Positions 24,345 through 34,210 of a DNA stretch of 64,000 bases are shown here, piece by piece. Every line of letters begins with the position of its first letter. Within the stretch, counting starts at the first letter, position 1. A program made the translations under genes and the position numbers. Origin of the DNA: Streptomyces ficellus. GTDB lineage: Bacteria; Actinomycetota; Actinomycetes; Streptomycetales; Streptomycetaceae. The stretch is from the NCBI RefSeq assembly GCF_030406405.1, contig NZ_JAUEPL010000019.1:42385-106384 (forward strand). Reading direction: 5' to 3'. The notes under the pieces were generated by a model. It searched no databases. It was given only the letters and a program-made list of their open reading frames with translations, and had not been told where the DNA came from.

Positions 24345-24416
24345 GGGCGATTAGCTCAGTGGGAGAGCGCTTCGTTCACACCGAAGAGGTCACTGGTTCG
24401 AACCCAGTATCGCCCA
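24345..24416 (+). tRNA. tRNA-Val (CAC), copy 2
   Basis: Identical in all 72 nt to the copy at 23609-23680 (acceptor GGGCGAT/ATCGCCC, anticodon CAC). It has its own promoter and terminator, so the two copies are separate transcription units. Confidence 0.95.
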
Positions 24417-24421
24417 CCGGG

Positions 24422-24455
24422 AAAGGCCGGTCCGTCACCGTACGGACCGGCTTTT
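24422..24455 (+). terminator. Terminator after tRNA-Val copy 2
   Basis: GCCGGTCCGT (24426-24435) pairs perfectly with ACGGACCGGC (24442-24451), extended by A-U/G-U pairs to a CTTTT tail. This is a classical intrinsic terminator, 6 nt after the tRNA. Confidence 0.88.
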
Positions 24456-24484
24456 CGGCATCCAAGGAGCCTCCCCGGGCGGAC

Positions 24485-25213
24485 TCACGCGGCCGCCGCC
24501 GGCAGCTCCGGCCGCAGCGGCCAGGCCGGATCGACCGCCTCCTGAGAGCCGTTGCGCGCGAACCACGCCTGGAGGCCCCGCGCTTGCGCCGCGTGCCACA
24601 CGGCCTGCAAGGTGTGCAGCTCCGCCGGCGTCAGCCGCTCCAGACGGGACGCGTACCGGCGCCCCACCGCCCGTACGACCTCCAGCGCCGCCGTCGCGTC
24701 CGCGGCCGCGTCATGCGCGCCCTCCAGCGCCACGTCGTACTGCGCGCACAGATCCGTCAGCGTACGGCGGCCCTTGCGGTACCGGTCCAAGTGCTTGTCC
24801 AGCACCCGTGGGTCCAGGACGCACAGCGGTACGTTCTGCAGGTACCGGGACAGTGACGACGCGCGGTGGCGGCGCAACTCCCGGTCCAGGAGCGTCAGAT
24901 CGAACGGCGCGTTCATCACCACCAGTGGTCTGCCCGCCGCGCACTGCTCGGCGAGCAGCCTCGCTATCTCCTCCATCACGGGTGAGGGCCAGCGCCCGTT
25001 GCGCTGGAGGTGATGATCCGTCAGCCCGTGTACCTCGGTGGCCCCGGGCGGCACCGGCACCCCCGGGTTCACCAGCCAGCGGGTGGCGCGGACCCGTCCG
25101 CCCGCCGCGTCCTGGACGACGACGGCGGCCGAGACGATCCGGTCCTCCTCGACGTCGACTCCGGTCGTTTCCGTGTCGAATGCGGCCAGGGGCCCTTCGT
25201 ACCAGAGCGTCAT
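24485..25213 (-). CDS. DEDDh 3'-5' exonuclease (DnaQ-like)
   Basis: A 242-residue exonuclease of the DnaQ/RNase T fold. ExoI is AAFDTETTGVDVEEDRI, ExoII is VVMNAPFDLTLL and ExoIII is EGAHDAAADATAALEV, giving the four acidic residues and catalytic His of DEDDh enzymes. It could proofread, act in repair, or process RNA. The start MTLWYEGPLA (25213) has GGAG 8 nt upstream; a longer in-frame extension is not supported. Confidence 0.88.
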   Translation of the reverse strand: MTLWYEGPLAAFDTETTGVDVEEDRIVSAAVVVQDAAGGRVRATRWLVNPGVPVPPGATEVHGLTDHHLQRNGRWPSPVMEEIARLLAEQCAAGRPLVVMNAPFDLTLLDRELRRHRASSLSRYLQNVPLCVLDPRVLDKHLDRYRKGRRTLTDLCAQYDVALEGAHDAAADATAALEVVRAVGRRYASRLERLTPAELHTLQAVWHAAQARGLQAWFARNGSQEAVDPAWPLRPELPAAAA

Positions 25214-25390
25214 TCCCCGAACTCCTCGCACATGCCTGGCAGATGGCGTGATCCCCTGCCCGAATCGGTGATACCCGGGCTGTTTGCGCCGTACGCAACA
25301 CGGCGACAACACAGGGGAGGAGCTCAGCAACTGACGCTCCGTCGCCGGTCGGCAGCCAGCCGACCGCCAGTCCGGAAGGCACGAAGAGCC

Positions 25391-25957
25391 ATGGCGCTCG
25401 CGCAGCCCGAACACGGGGGGCTGCTGCCCCAGCAGGCCACACCGCTGCGGGGCGCACTCGCCACCACCGCCTGCATGGAGACCCTCCAAGTGGGCTACCT
25501 GCACGCGGTCGCCGCCGCCGCAGGGTGCTCACTGTCCCAGCCCTTTCCCGACAACGGCATCGACTGGCACGTCAGCCACAGCGCCCCCGGGCACACCGTG
25601 GACGACGAAGTCACCATCAAGGTGCAGCTCAAATGCACCTACCAGCTCGCACCGCACCCTCCGGGACCCGCGTTCTCCTTCACCCTCGACAACGACCACC
25701 TGGTGAAGCTGGCCCGCACCCCCGTCTCGGTGCACAAGATCCTCGTCGTGATGATCGTGCCCAGGACCCGGGAGGAGTGGCTGCGCGCCGGCCACGACCG
25801 CCTCGACCTGCGGCACTGCTGCTACTGGACCAACCTCGCGGGCCACCCGGTCACCGGCAGGCGCCGCACCACCGTGCGCATCCCTACTCATCGGATATTC
25901 GACGACCGGGCGCTCTGCGAGATCATGACCCGGGTCGGGGCGGGAGGAAGACCCTGA
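25391..25957 (+). CDS. DUF4365-like protein, PD-(D/E)XK-like motif
   Basis: A 188-residue protein of the DUF4365 type. The core GIDWHVSHS followed by EVTIKVQLKCTYQL fits the D-x(n)-(E/Q)-x-K arrangement of PD-(D/E)XK nuclease folds, with the Asp at about residue 57 and the Lys at about 80. No function is established. Its TGA overlaps the next ATG by one base (TGATG), and a strong GGGAGGAAG site for the partner lies within its end, so the two proteins are made together. Confidence 0.65.
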   Translation: MALAQPEHGGLLPQQATPLRGALATTACMETLQVGYLHAVAAAAGCSLSQPFPDNGIDWHVSHSAPGHTVDDEVTIKVQLKCTYQLAPHPPGPAFSFTLDNDHLVKLARTPVSVHKILVVMIVPRTREEWLRAGHDRLDLRHCCYWTNLAGHPVTGRRRTTVRIPTHRIFDDRALCEIMTRVGAGGRP

Positions 25958-27183
25958 TGCACCGGCCGATCGACGAGCCCATGCGGCCCCACCCCACGCC
26001 CCCCGCACCCCCTGCGCCCCTGGCGCACAACACCCCGCTCGACCTCGCCCAGGTCGACCCCCTGGTTCTCGGCGCCCTGCTGGGCCGGCACGGCTGGCGC
26101 CGCCGAGGCGGCGCCCCCGGCCGCTACAGTCGCTGGACCCCGCCCGAGCCCGGTGCCGGGGCCACCAGCCTCCTCGTCCCCGAGAGCCGTGCCTTCCCCG
26201 ACTGCGAAGACCTCCTCGGCGAGGCCCTCACCGCTCTCGCCCGCTGTGCCGCGCCCTCCGCGCGCGAGGTCCTCGTCGGCCTGAGCGTGCCGAGCGACGA
26301 GGTCCGCTGGTGGCGCGACGTCCCCCACAGCCCCTCCGGCACCCTCTCCTGGGCCGCGCAGGAACAACTGCGGTCCGCCGCCCGGCAGGTGCTGCTGGCC
26401 GGCGCGCTCGCGGTGCGCGGCCGCGCCGGCTACCACGGCGCCCGGCGCCGGCGGCAGGCCCAGGCGCTGCTGGACGAGGTGCTCGTCGGGACCGCGCACG
26501 GCGGGCGCGGGCTGACCGCGTTCGTGCCCGTCGAGCCCGGCCGGGCGGTCACGGCACGCCTCTACCGCGCGCTGTACGCCGCCCGGGAGGCCGTCGACTA
26601 CCAGCGGGCGACCGGCAGGTGGGAGGCGTTCGACTCGGCGGTCGAGGCGGGCGTGAGCCGTGAGCTGACCGAGGCGCTCATCTCCCTCGTACGGGGTGCC
26701 GAGGGCACCCGGATCGCCCTGGAATGGGCGCCCGCCGCCGGCGTACCGCAGGGGTGCGCGGCGCGGCCGGAGCCCGTGGACTTCTCGCCCGGTGACCTGC
26801 CCGCGCTGCGGGAGGCGGGCGCGCGCTACCTCCAGGACGAGCCGTCCGTGCCGGTGCGCATCACCGGGACGGTGGTGCGGATGCGCAGGTCGGGGCCGGG
26901 CGGGGCGGGCACGGTACGGCTGCGGGTGCTGGCCGGAGCGGAGGTGCCGCACGTACGGGTGGCGCTGGACGAGGAGGCGTACCGCACGGCCGGGCACGCG
27001 CATCTGGCCGGGCTGCCCATCCAGGTGGCGGGGCGGCTGGAGAGCCGGGGCGGCTTCCGGCGGCTGACGGACGCCTCCGGCGTCGTACCGGTGCAGGTGG
27101 ACGAGGCGGAGCGGGACCGGCTGATGAAGTCCCTCCATGAGAACCCCGGACTCTTCGGGGAGGCGTGCGGGCCCGGCGAGTGA
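25957..27183 (+). CDS. Uncharacterised partner of the DUF4365 gene
   Basis: A 408-residue protein I do not recognise. After a Pro-rich start (about 1-30), residues 35-120 hold acidic and Trp-rich segments ([18 protein letters not shown]). Residues 130-240 are Ala/Arg-rich helices. The C-terminal 110 residues (from [13 protein letters not shown] to [13 protein letters not shown]) alternate beta strands in an OB-fold-like pattern. ATG 25957 overlaps the DUF4365 stop and has a strong ribosome site. No catalytic signature is visible. A role with nucleic acid is possible from the OB-like end, but unproven. Confidence 0.75.
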   Translation: MHRPIDEPMRPHPTPPAPPAPLAHNTPLDLAQVDPLVLGALLGRHGWRRRGGAPGRYSRWTPPEPGAGATSLLVPESRAFPDCEDLLGEALTALARCAAPSAREVLVGLSVPSDEVRWWRDVPHSPSGTLSWAAQEQLRSAARQVLLAGALAVRGRAGYHGARRRRQAQALLDEVLVGTAHGGRGLTAFVPVEPGRAVTARLYRALYAAREAVDYQRATGRWEAFDSAVEAGVSRELTEALISLVRGAEGTRIALEWAPAAGVPQGCAARPEPVDFSPGDLPALREAGARYLQDEPSVPVRITGTVVRMRRSGPGGAGTVRLRVLAGAEVPHVRVALDEEAYRTAGHAHLAGLPIQVAGRLESRGGFRRLTDASGVVPVQVDEAERDRLMKSLHENPGLFGEACGPGE

Positions 27184-27293
27184 CGACGGGGGGCGCGGCA
27201 AACCGTTTCGCGGCCGGGCTGGGCGGCTCGGTACGATGCGGTAATGCGCGCGCGATGCGAATGCGGCGCTTCCCCTTCAGTCAGGAGAGACCG

Positions 27294-29270
27294 GTGTCAG
27301 ACGTCCGTGTGATCATCCAACGCGATTCCGAGCGGGAAGAGCGCGTGGTGACGACGGGCACTACGGCCGCCGACCTCTTCGCCGGTGAGCGCACCGTCGT
27401 CGCCGCCCGGGTCGCGGGCGAGCTGAAGGACCTCGCGTACGAGATCGAGGACGGCGAGACCGTCGAGCCGGTCGAGATCTCCTCCGAGGACGGCCTGAAC
27501 ATCCTGCGCCACTCCACCGCGCACGTCATGGCGCAGGCCGTGCAGGAGCTGTTCCCCGAGGCCAAGCTGGGCATCGGCCCGCCGGTCAAGGACGGCTTCT
27601 ACTACGACTTCGACGTCGAGCGGCCCTTCACCCCCGAGGACCTGAAGGCCATCGAGAAGAAGATGCAGGAGATCCAGAAGCGCGGCCAGCGCTTCTCCCG
27701 CCGGGTGGTGAGCGACGAGGCCGCCCGCGAGGAGCTGGCGGACGAGCCGTACAAGCTGGAGCTCATCGGCATCAAGGGCTCCGCGTCCACCGACGACGGC
27801 GCGAACGTCGAGGTGGGTGGCGGCGAGCTGACCATCTACGACAACCTGGACGCCAAGACCGGCGAGCTGTGCTGGAAGGACCTCTGCCGGGGCCCGCACC
27901 TGCCCACCACCCGCAACATCCCGGCGTTCAAGCTGATGCGCAACGCCGCCGCGTACTGGCGTGGCAGCGAGAAGAACCCGATGCTCCAGCGCATCTACGG
28001 CACCGCGTGGCCGTCCAAGGACGAGCTGAAGGCCCACCTGGACTTCCTCGCCGAGGCCGAGAAGCGCGACCACCGCAAGCTCGGCAACGAACTGGACCTG
28101 TTCTCCATCCCCGACGAGATCGGCTCCGGCCTCGCGGTCTTCCACCCCAAGGGCGGCATCATCCGCCGCACCATGGAGGACTACTCCCGCAAGCGGCACG
28201 AGGAGGAGGGCTACGAGTTCGTCTACTCGCCGCACGCCACCAAGGGCAAGCTGTTCGAGAAGTCGGGCCACCTGGACTGGTACGCCGAGGGCATGTACCC
28301 GCCCATGCAGCTCGACGAGGGCGTGGACTACTACCTCAAGCCCATGAACTGCCCGATGCACAACCTGATCTTCGACGCGCGGGGCCGGTCCTACCGTGAG
28401 CTGCCGCTGCGCCTGTTCGAGTTCGGGACGGTGTACCGGTACGAGAAGTCCGGCGTCGTGCACGGCCTGACCCGCGCCCGTGGCTTCACCCAGGACGACG
28501 CGCACATCTACTGCACCAAGGAGCAGATGGCGGAGGAGCTCGACCGGACGCTCACCTTCGTCCTGGACCTGCTGCGTGACTACGGTCTGACCGACTTCTA
28601 CCTGGAGCTGTCCACCAAGGACCCGGAGAAGTACGTCGGCTCCGACGAGGTCTGGGAGGAGGCCACCGAGACCCTGCGGCAGGTGGCCGAGAAGCAGGGT
28701 CTGCCCCTGACCCCCGACCCGGGCGGCGCGGCCTTCTACGGCCCGAAGATCTCCGTCCAGTGCAAGGACGCCATCGGCCGCACCTGGCAGATGTCGACCG
28801 TCCAGCTCGACTTCAACCTCCCCGAGCGCTTCGACCTGGAGTACACGGCCGCCGATGGCACCAAGCAGCGGCCCGTCATGATCCACCGCGCGCTGTTCGG
28901 TTCCATCGAGCGGTTCTTCGCGGTGCTGCTGGAGCACTACGCGGGCGCCATGCCGCCGTGGCTGGCCCCGGTCCAGGCGGTCGGCATCCCGATCGGCGAT
29001 GCGCACGTCGAGTACCTCCAGGACTTCGCCGCCCAGGCGAAGAAGAAGGGCCTGCGGGTGGAGGTGGACGCGTCCTCGGACCGGATGCAGAAGAAGATCC
29101 GCAACGCGCAGAAGCAGAAGGTGCCGTTCATGGTCATCGTCGGTGACGACGACATGAACGCCGGCACGGTCTCCTTCCGCTACCGCGACGGTTCCCAGGA
29201 GAACGGCATCCCGCGCGAGGAGGCGCTCGCGAAGCTCGCCGACGTGGTGGAGCGCCGCGTACAGGTGTGA
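27294..29270 (+). CDS. thrS: Threonyl-tRNA synthetase
   Basis: Class II synthetase charging tRNA-Thr, 658 residues, the normal bacterial length. An N-terminal TGS domain (1-66) leads into the editing domain with the zinc motif HSTAH and its partner CRGPHLPTT. The catalytic core shows [16 protein letters not shown] (zinc Cys), and motif 2 [18 protein letters not shown]; the anticodon domain fills the last 110 residues. GTG 27294 has a CAGGAGAG ribosome site. I found no T-box in the 110-nt leader. Confidence 0.97.
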   Translation: MSDVRVIIQRDSEREERVVTTGTTAADLFAGERTVVAARVAGELKDLAYEIEDGETVEPVEISSEDGLNILRHSTAHVMAQAVQELFPEAKLGIGPPVKDGFYYDFDVERPFTPEDLKAIEKKMQEIQKRGQRFSRRVVSDEAAREELADEPYKLELIGIKGSASTDDGANVEVGGGELTIYDNLDAKTGELCWKDLCRGPHLPTTRNIPAFKLMRNAAAYWRGSEKNPMLQRIYGTAWPSKDELKAHLDFLAEAEKRDHRKLGNELDLFSIPDEIGSGLAVFHPKGGIIRRTMEDYSRKRHEEEGYEFVYSPHATKGKLFEKSGHLDWYAEGMYPPMQLDEGVDYYLKPMNCPMHNLIFDARGRSYRELPLRLFEFGTVYRYEKSGVVHGLTRARGFTQDDAHIYCTKEQMAEELDRTLTFVLDLLRDYGLTDFYLELSTKDPEKYVGSDEVWEEATETLRQVAEKQGLPLTPDPGGAAFYGPKISVQCKDAIGRTWQMSTVQLDFNLPERFDLEYTAADGTKQRPVMIHRALFGSIERFFAVLLEHYAGAMPPWLAPVQAVGIPIGDAHVEYLQDFAAQAKKKGLRVEVDASSDRMQKKIRNAQKQKVPFMVIVGDDDMNAGTVSFRYRDGSQENGIPREEALAKLADVVERRVQV

Positions 29271-29303
29271 TCCGCAGCGGTGATCCGCGGACGTGATCCG
29301 CTG

Positions 29304-29338
29304 CCGAGGGGCGGTCCCTTTCCGGGGCCGCCCCTCGG
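29304..29338 (+). terminator. Terminator of thrS
   Basis: CCGAGGGGCGGTCCC (29304-29318) pairs with 29324-29338 over 15 positions, one a T-G wobble, around a 5-nt tttcc loop. It ends thrS and lies 38 nt before the HIT gene, which therefore needs its own promoter. Confidence 0.88.
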
Positions 29339-29376
29339 CGCTTCCGGCGTCACCGTCAGCGAATATGCTGGCCCGC

Positions 29377-29925
29377 ATGACGACTGAGCCGGAGCAGCAG
29401 ATCGGAGTCGGGACGCCTGACGCGTTCCAGCGCCTGTGGACGCCCCACCGGATGGCGTACATCCAAGGCGAGAACAAGCCGACCGGCCCCGGGGCCGACG
29501 ACGGCTGCCCGTTCTGCACCATCCCGGCCAAGTCCGACGAGGACGGCTTGGTCGTCGCCCGTGGCCAGAAGGTCTACGCCGTGCTCAACCTCTACCCGTA
29601 CAACGGCGGGCACCTCATGGTCGTCCCGTTCCGGCACGTCGCCGACTACACCGAGCTGGACGAGGCCGAGACCGCCGAGCTGGCCGTGCTCACCAAGCAG
29701 GCCATGACCGCGCTGCGCACCGCCAGCGGGGCGCACGGGTTCAACATCGGGATGAACCAGGGCGCCAGCGCGGGCGCCGGTATCGCCGCCCACCTGCACC
29801 AGCACGTGGTGCCCCGGTGGGGCGGCGACACCAACTTCATGCCCGTCGTCGGTCACACCAAGGTGCTGCCGCAGCTCCTCGCCGACACCCGCGCGATGCT
29901 GGCCGACGCCTGGCCTTCGCGCTGA
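29377..29925 (+). CDS. HIT-family hydrolase/phosphorylase
   Basis: A 182-residue histidine-triad protein. The triad is HLHQHVVPRW, and CPFCTIP near residue 45 matches the Cys pair of mycobacterial Ap4A phosphorylase-type HIT proteins; NLYPYNGGHLMVVP is the conserved beta-strand region. It probably acts on dinucleoside polyphosphates such as Ap4A, which builds up through synthetase activity, so its place after thrS is suggestive. TATGCT (29364-29369) ends 7 nt before ATG 29377. Confidence 0.88.
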   Translation: MTTEPEQQIGVGTPDAFQRLWTPHRMAYIQGENKPTGPGADDGCPFCTIPAKSDEDGLVVARGQKVYAVLNLYPYNGGHLMVVPFRHVADYTELDEAETAELAVLTKQAMTALRTASGAHGFNIGMNQGASAGAGIAAHLHQHVVPRWGGDTNFMPVVGHTKVLPQLLADTRAMLADAWPSR

Positions 29926-29934
29926 CGGCGACGA

Positions 29935-31593
29935 TCACGCGTCGTACGAGTCAGCCTTCCTCGGCGCCGGGTCCTGGACCAGGCCGCTGAGCACCATCGA
30001 GCGGTTGGCGAAGCGCTCGGTGTCCACGCCGTGGTCCTCCAGCACCTTGATCGTCGCGGTGTGCACCGCCCGCATCACGGGGGTCGCCGCGCGGATCGCG
30101 TCGTCGGCCATGAAGCGGTGGCGCCAGGGCTGGTCCGCCCAGGCGTGCCGCAGCCCGAACGGTTCCGGCAGCACCAGCTTGCCGCCGAGGTAGTCCAGGA
30201 CCGGCGGGAACCAGGTGAGCGGGGCGCGGACGGCGAGGCGGACGACCTCGTCGGTGTCCACCAGCGGCAGCGGGATCTCCTTGGTCTCCCAGAACCGGAC
30301 GGCCTTGGAGACCGCCTTGGTCTTGGGCGCCGGCTTGGTGGTGAACAGCGGGTGGACCGGGCCGAGTGCGTGCCCGGTGACCTCGATGCGCAGCGTGTGC
30401 AGCAGGGCCGTGACCGTGATCATCATGGTGAGCACCAGCTGGCCGTCCCACAGGACGAACTGGACGCCGAGGTAGTGGCGGTTGCCCTTGCCGAACTGGT
30501 TCTCGTTGCAGATGCGCTGTATCTCGTGCGGCTTGACCTGGTACGTGACGATGTTCTCGCCCTCCGGCCGGGCGACCTCCTTGGCGCCCTCGCCGACGGG
30601 AACCACGATCCAGTGGTTCACGGACGGGGTGGGGAAACCGGTCTTGAGGGTGCCGCGTTCCAGGAGTTTGAGCTGGTCGTGGATGGGACGGATGACGTCC
30701 CAGGTGCGGAAGGCGTGGATCTCCCTGCCGTCCTTGGGGATGAGCTCCTCGGCGAGCTGCCAGCTGCCCCAGCGGGTTCCCATGCCGAGTATGCCCTTGG
30801 GCCCGGCGTAGAACAGGACGTTGGAACGCTGCTCGGCGGTCAGCTTCTCCAGGGACTGGCGCAGCTCCTCGGCGGCCGTCTCATTGGGGTCCTGGGGCAC
30901 GGCCTCGGGGATCTTGGGGCCCACGCCCCCGCCGCTGAGCAGCCCGTCCCAGCAGGCACGCAAATCCTTGGCGGTCGCTTCGCAGATCCGCTTGGCGAGG
31001 AACCAGCCCAGGACCGGCGCGACGATCATGGCCCGTAGATAGACCGCCAGGAAGCCGGTGAAGGGCAGCCGGACCATGAAGATCACGGCCAGGATCCCCA
31101 CGCCGAACAGCAGCGCGGTGCCCATGGCCCCGGCGCGTTTGTCGGCGGCGCCCGCCAGGCTGCGGCGGAGGTAGATCACGGTCAGCCACAGCAGCAGTCC
31201 GGGCAGGAAGGCCACACCGAAGGCGAGGGTGACCAGGGTCAGAAGTTTGTCCCGCTGCTTGCGGATGCGCGTGGCCGCCAGGCAGTGCTCGACGATGGGC
31301 TGAGGCTCGGTGCCGAAGGACTGGATGAGTGGTTTGCGGGCGCCGCCGAGCATGCGCACCTGGACGGCGCGCGAGAACGCCTCACCCAGGTTGGGCCGGA
31401 ACAGTTTGGAGAACTTCCCTGCCGTGACGGTCGATTCGTGCCACTCGTTGTTGGCTTTGAGGATCTCCTCGACCGGGCTGTCGCGGTACGCGGCGGAGGC
31501 CAGCGCGTGCGTCGCCACGGTCTGACCGGCCGAGCCCTGGAGGGGGACCTGCGCCCCGGGGCCGAAACTGTCCATTGTCACTGCCGCCCCCAT
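29935..31593 (-). CDS. Large membrane-associated protein, unknown function
   Basis: About 552 residues, unrecognised. After a hydrophilic N-terminus (about 1-100), two or three hydrophobic segments lie at about 105-130 and 145-190 (LLTLVTLAFGVAFLPGLLLW; then LLFGVGILAVIFMV), and a further one near 375 (QLVLTMMITVTALLHTL). The rest is soluble, with aromatic stretches such as NHWIVVPVGEG and LTWFPPVLDYLGG. The start is uncertain: ATG 31593 (MGAAVTMDSFG) or ATG 31575. It follows the EF-G-like gene by 161 nt. Upstream in-frame sequence to 32712 is antisense to that gene and not coding. Confidence 0.75.
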   Translation of the reverse strand: MGAAVTMDSFGPGAQVPLQGSAGQTVATHALASAAYRDSPVEEILKANNEWHESTVTAGKFSKLFRPNLGEAFSRAVQVRMLGGARKPLIQSFGTEPQPIVEHCLAATRIRKQRDKLLTLVTLAFGVAFLPGLLLWLTVIYLRRSLAGAADKRAGAMGTALLFGVGILAVIFMVRLPFTGFLAVYLRAMIVAPVLGWFLAKRICEATAKDLRACWDGLLSGGGVGPKIPEAVPQDPNETAAEELRQSLEKLTAEQRSNVLFYAGPKGILGMGTRWGSWQLAEELIPKDGREIHAFRTWDVIRPIHDQLKLLERGTLKTGFPTPSVNHWIVVPVGEGAKEVARPEGENIVTYQVKPHEIQRICNENQFGKGNRHYLGVQFVLWDGQLVLTMMITVTALLHTLRIEVTGHALGPVHPLFTTKPAPKTKAVSKAVRFWETKEIPLPLVDTDEVVRLAVRAPLTWFPPVLDYLGGKLVLPEPFGLRHAWADQPWRHRFMADDAIRAATPVMRAVHTATIKVLEDHGVDTERFANRSMVLSGLVQDPAPRKADSYDA

Positions 31594-31754
31594 CGCCACA
31601 TGTGTCCGCACTGCGGTCTGTTCCCAACCCCTGTGCCCCGCACACCTGCTGAGCTGGGCACCACAGCCTACCGAGGTCGTCGGCGCCGCGTCGGCCCAGT
31701 GCGCGATGCCGCCCGCCGCGACGTCAGTCGGGCGGGCGGCACGCTCAATCGCCG

Positions 31755-33956
31755 TCAGTTTCCGCCGCGTTCGCGGATCTTCTCGGCGACGTGCGGGGGC
31801 ATCGGCTCGTGGCGGGCGTAGCGGCGGTCGAACCGGCCCGTGCCGTGGGAGATGGAGCGCAGGTCGACGGCGTACCGTCCGATCTCCAGCTCGGGCACGT
31901 CCGCGCGTACCAGCGTCCGTCCCGGGCCCGCCTGGTCGGTGCCGACGACCCGGCCCCGCCGGCCGGACAGGTCGCTCATCACCGGGCCGACGTACTCGTC
32001 CGGTACCAGGACCTGGACCTCGGCCACCGGCTCCAGCAGGTTGATCCGGGCGTCGGCCGCCGCCTCGCGCAGCGCCAGGGCGCCGGCCGTCTGGAAGGCG
32101 GCGTCGGAGGAGTCCACCGAGTGCGCCTTGCCGTCGACCAGCGTGACGCGGACGTCGACCAGCGGGTAGCCGGCCGCGACGCCCTTCGCGGCCTGGGCGC
32201 GCACCCCCTTCTCGACGGACGGGATGAACTGGCGCGGCACGGCCCCGCCGACGACCTTGTCGACGAACTCGATACCGGAGCCGGGCGGCAGCGGTTCGAC
32301 CTCGATCTCGCAGATGGCGTACTGGCCGTGCCCGCCGGACTGCTTCACATGCCGTCCGCGCCCGGCGGCCTTGTCGGCGAAGGTCTCGCGCAGCGACACC
32401 TTGTGCGGTACGACGTCGACCTGGACGCCGTAGCGGTTGCGCAGCCGCTCCAGCGCGACGTCCATGTGCGCCTCGCCCAGGCACCACAGGACGACCTGGT
32501 GGGTGTCCTGGTTCTGTTCCAGCCGCATGGTCGGATCCTCGGCGACGAGCCGGGCCAGCCCCTGGGAGAGCTTGTCCTCGTCCGCCTTGCTGTGCGCCTG
32601 GATGGCGAGCGGCAGGAGCGGGTCGGGCATGGTCCAGGGCTCCATGAGGAGCGGGTTGTCCTTGGCGGAGAGGGTGTCGCCGGTCTCCGCGCGGGAAAGC
32701 TTGGCGACGCACGCGATGTCCCCGGCGATGCAGCGGTTCAGCTGCCGCTGCTGCTTGCCGAAGGGCGCCGAGAGCGCACCGATCCGCTCGTCGACGTCGT
32801 GGTCCTCATGGCCCCGGTCGGCCAGGCCGTGTCCCGAGACGTGGACGGTCTCGTCGGGGCGCAGCGTGCCGGAGAAGACCCGTACCAGGGAGATCCTGCC
32901 GACGTACGGGTCGGACGACGTCTTGACGACCTCGGCGACCAGCGGGCCGTCCGGGTCGCAGCTGATCTTCGGACGGGGGTCGCCCTCGGGGGTGGTGACG
33001 GCGGGTGCCTCACGCTCCAGCGGGGTGGGGAAACCGCGGGTGATCAGCTCCAGCAGCTCCACCGTGCCCATGCCCTGCTTCGCCCCGGGGGCGGCGGGGG
33101 CGGCGGCGAGCACGGGATGGAAGGTGCCGCGTGCGACGGCCTTCTCCAGGTCGTCGATGAGCGTCTTGAGGTCGATCTCGTCGCCGCCGAGATAGCGGTC
33201 CATGAGGGATTCGTCCTCGCTCTCGGCGATGATCCCCTCGATGAGGCGGCTGCGGGCCTCCTCGATGAGCGGCACCTGCGCGTCGTCCGGCGGATTCTCC
33301 TTCCGTTCACCGGAGGAGTAGTCGAAGATCTTCTGCGTGAGCAGTCCGACGAGACCGGTGGCGGGCGCGTGCCCGTCCGGCGTCTGCGGGCCCAGTACGG
33401 GCACGTAGAGCGGAAGGATGGCGTCGGGGTCGTCACCGCCGAAGATCCGCGCGAGGACCCGGGTCAGCTCGTCGAAGTCCACGCGGGCGGTGTCGAGGTG
33501 GGTGATGACGATGGCGCGGGGCATGCCGACCGCCGCGCACTCCTCCCACACCATGCGGCACGACCCGGCGATGGCGTCGGCCTCCTGCGCGGCCGAGACG
33601 ACGAAGAGGGCCGCGTCCGCGGCGCGCAGACCGGCCCTCAGCTCCCCGACGAAGTCGGCGTACCCGGGGGTGTCCAGCAGGTTGATCTTGTATCCGCCCC
33701 ACTCCAGGGGGACGAGGGAGAGCTGTACGGAGCGCTGCTGGCGGTGTTCGATCTCGTCGTAGTCGGAGACCGTCCCGCCTTCCTCGACCCGCCCGGCCCG
33801 GTTGACCGCTCCGGCGGTCAGGGCGAGGGCCTCGACCAGAGTCGTCTTGCCGGATCCGCTGTGGCCGACCAGCACCACGTTCCGTATCGAAGCGGGCTGG
33901 TCGGCCGTTACTGCCCTGCCGGCGGCTCCGGGGTGTGCGTTCGCCTTGTCGCCCAT
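31755..33956 (-). CDS. EF-G-like translational GTPase
   Basis: A 733-residue EF-G paralogue, not the housekeeping FusA. G1 is GHSGSGKTTLVE, G3 is DTPGYADF, and domains II-V follow in EF-G order (SDPYVGRISLVRVFSGTL; GEAHMDVALERLRNRYGV; SGGHGQYAICEIEVEP). The G4 position reads THLD rather than NKxD, which could change guanine specificity. The switch region is shortened. The start has a perfect AGGAGGAAG site 6 nt away. Such EF-G2-like proteins are common in actinobacteria; their role is unclear. Confidence 0.9.
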   Translation of the reverse strand: MGDKANAHPGAAGRAVTADQPASIRNVVLVGHSGSGKTTLVEALALTAGAVNRAGRVEEGGTVSDYDEIEHRQQRSVQLSLVPLEWGGYKINLLDTPGYADFVGELRAGLRAADAALFVVSAAQEADAIAGSCRMVWEECAAVGMPRAIVITHLDTARVDFDELTRVLARIFGGDDPDAILPLYVPVLGPQTPDGHAPATGLVGLLTQKIFDYSSGERKENPPDDAQVPLIEEARSRLIEGIIAESEDESLMDRYLGGDEIDLKTLIDDLEKAVARGTFHPVLAAAPAAPGAKQGMGTVELLELITRGFPTPLEREAPAVTTPEGDPRPKISCDPDGPLVAEVVKTSSDPYVGRISLVRVFSGTLRPDETVHVSGHGLADRGHEDHDVDERIGALSAPFGKQQRQLNRCIAGDIACVAKLSRAETGDTLSAKDNPLLMEPWTMPDPLLPLAIQAHSKADEDKLSQGLARLVAEDPTMRLEQNQDTHQVVLWCLGEAHMDVALERLRNRYGVQVDVVPHKVSLRETFADKAAGRGRHVKQSGGHGQYAICEIEVEPLPPGSGIEFVDKVVGGAVPRQFIPSVEKGVRAQAAKGVAAGYPLVDVRVTLVDGKAHSVDSSDAAFQTAGALALREAAADARINLLEPVAEVQVLVPDEYVGPVMSDLSGRRGRVVGTDQAGPGRTLVRADVPELEIGRYAVDLRSISHGTGRFDRRYARHEPMPPHVAEKIRERGGN

Positions 33957-34210
33957 GATTCTTCCTCCTGATCGCGAGTGCACGGGGTGCACGGTGGAGG
34001 TGGGGGCGCGGGCGCGGGGGAGCGCCTGGGGCAGCTCCGGCGGTGCCCGCGGTGGTCTTTCGAGCTTTCCACCAAGGCCAGGTTGCGTCCATACGTCCGA
34101 CACCGCGACGGGAGCACGGGTGCCCCGGGGTGGCGGGCCGTGACGCCTGGCTACGATGGGCCAGCCGGTGGCCGTCGGGGCCGCGCGGCACACCGACCCT
34201 CGGGAAGGCC

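Noticed and set aside
16714..24416. Integrative element inserted at a tRNA gene
   Set aside because: No integrase, excisionase or partial tRNA copy was found; all seven tRNAs are complete.
27184..27293. T-box leader of thrS
   Set aside because: The leader is too short (110 nt) and lacks the conserved T-box sequence.
31594..32712. A long upstream extension of the membrane protein at 29935-31593
   Set aside because: It is antisense-frame sequence within the EF-G-like gene on the same strand; amino-acid composition is Arg/Gly/Pro-rich and without domains.
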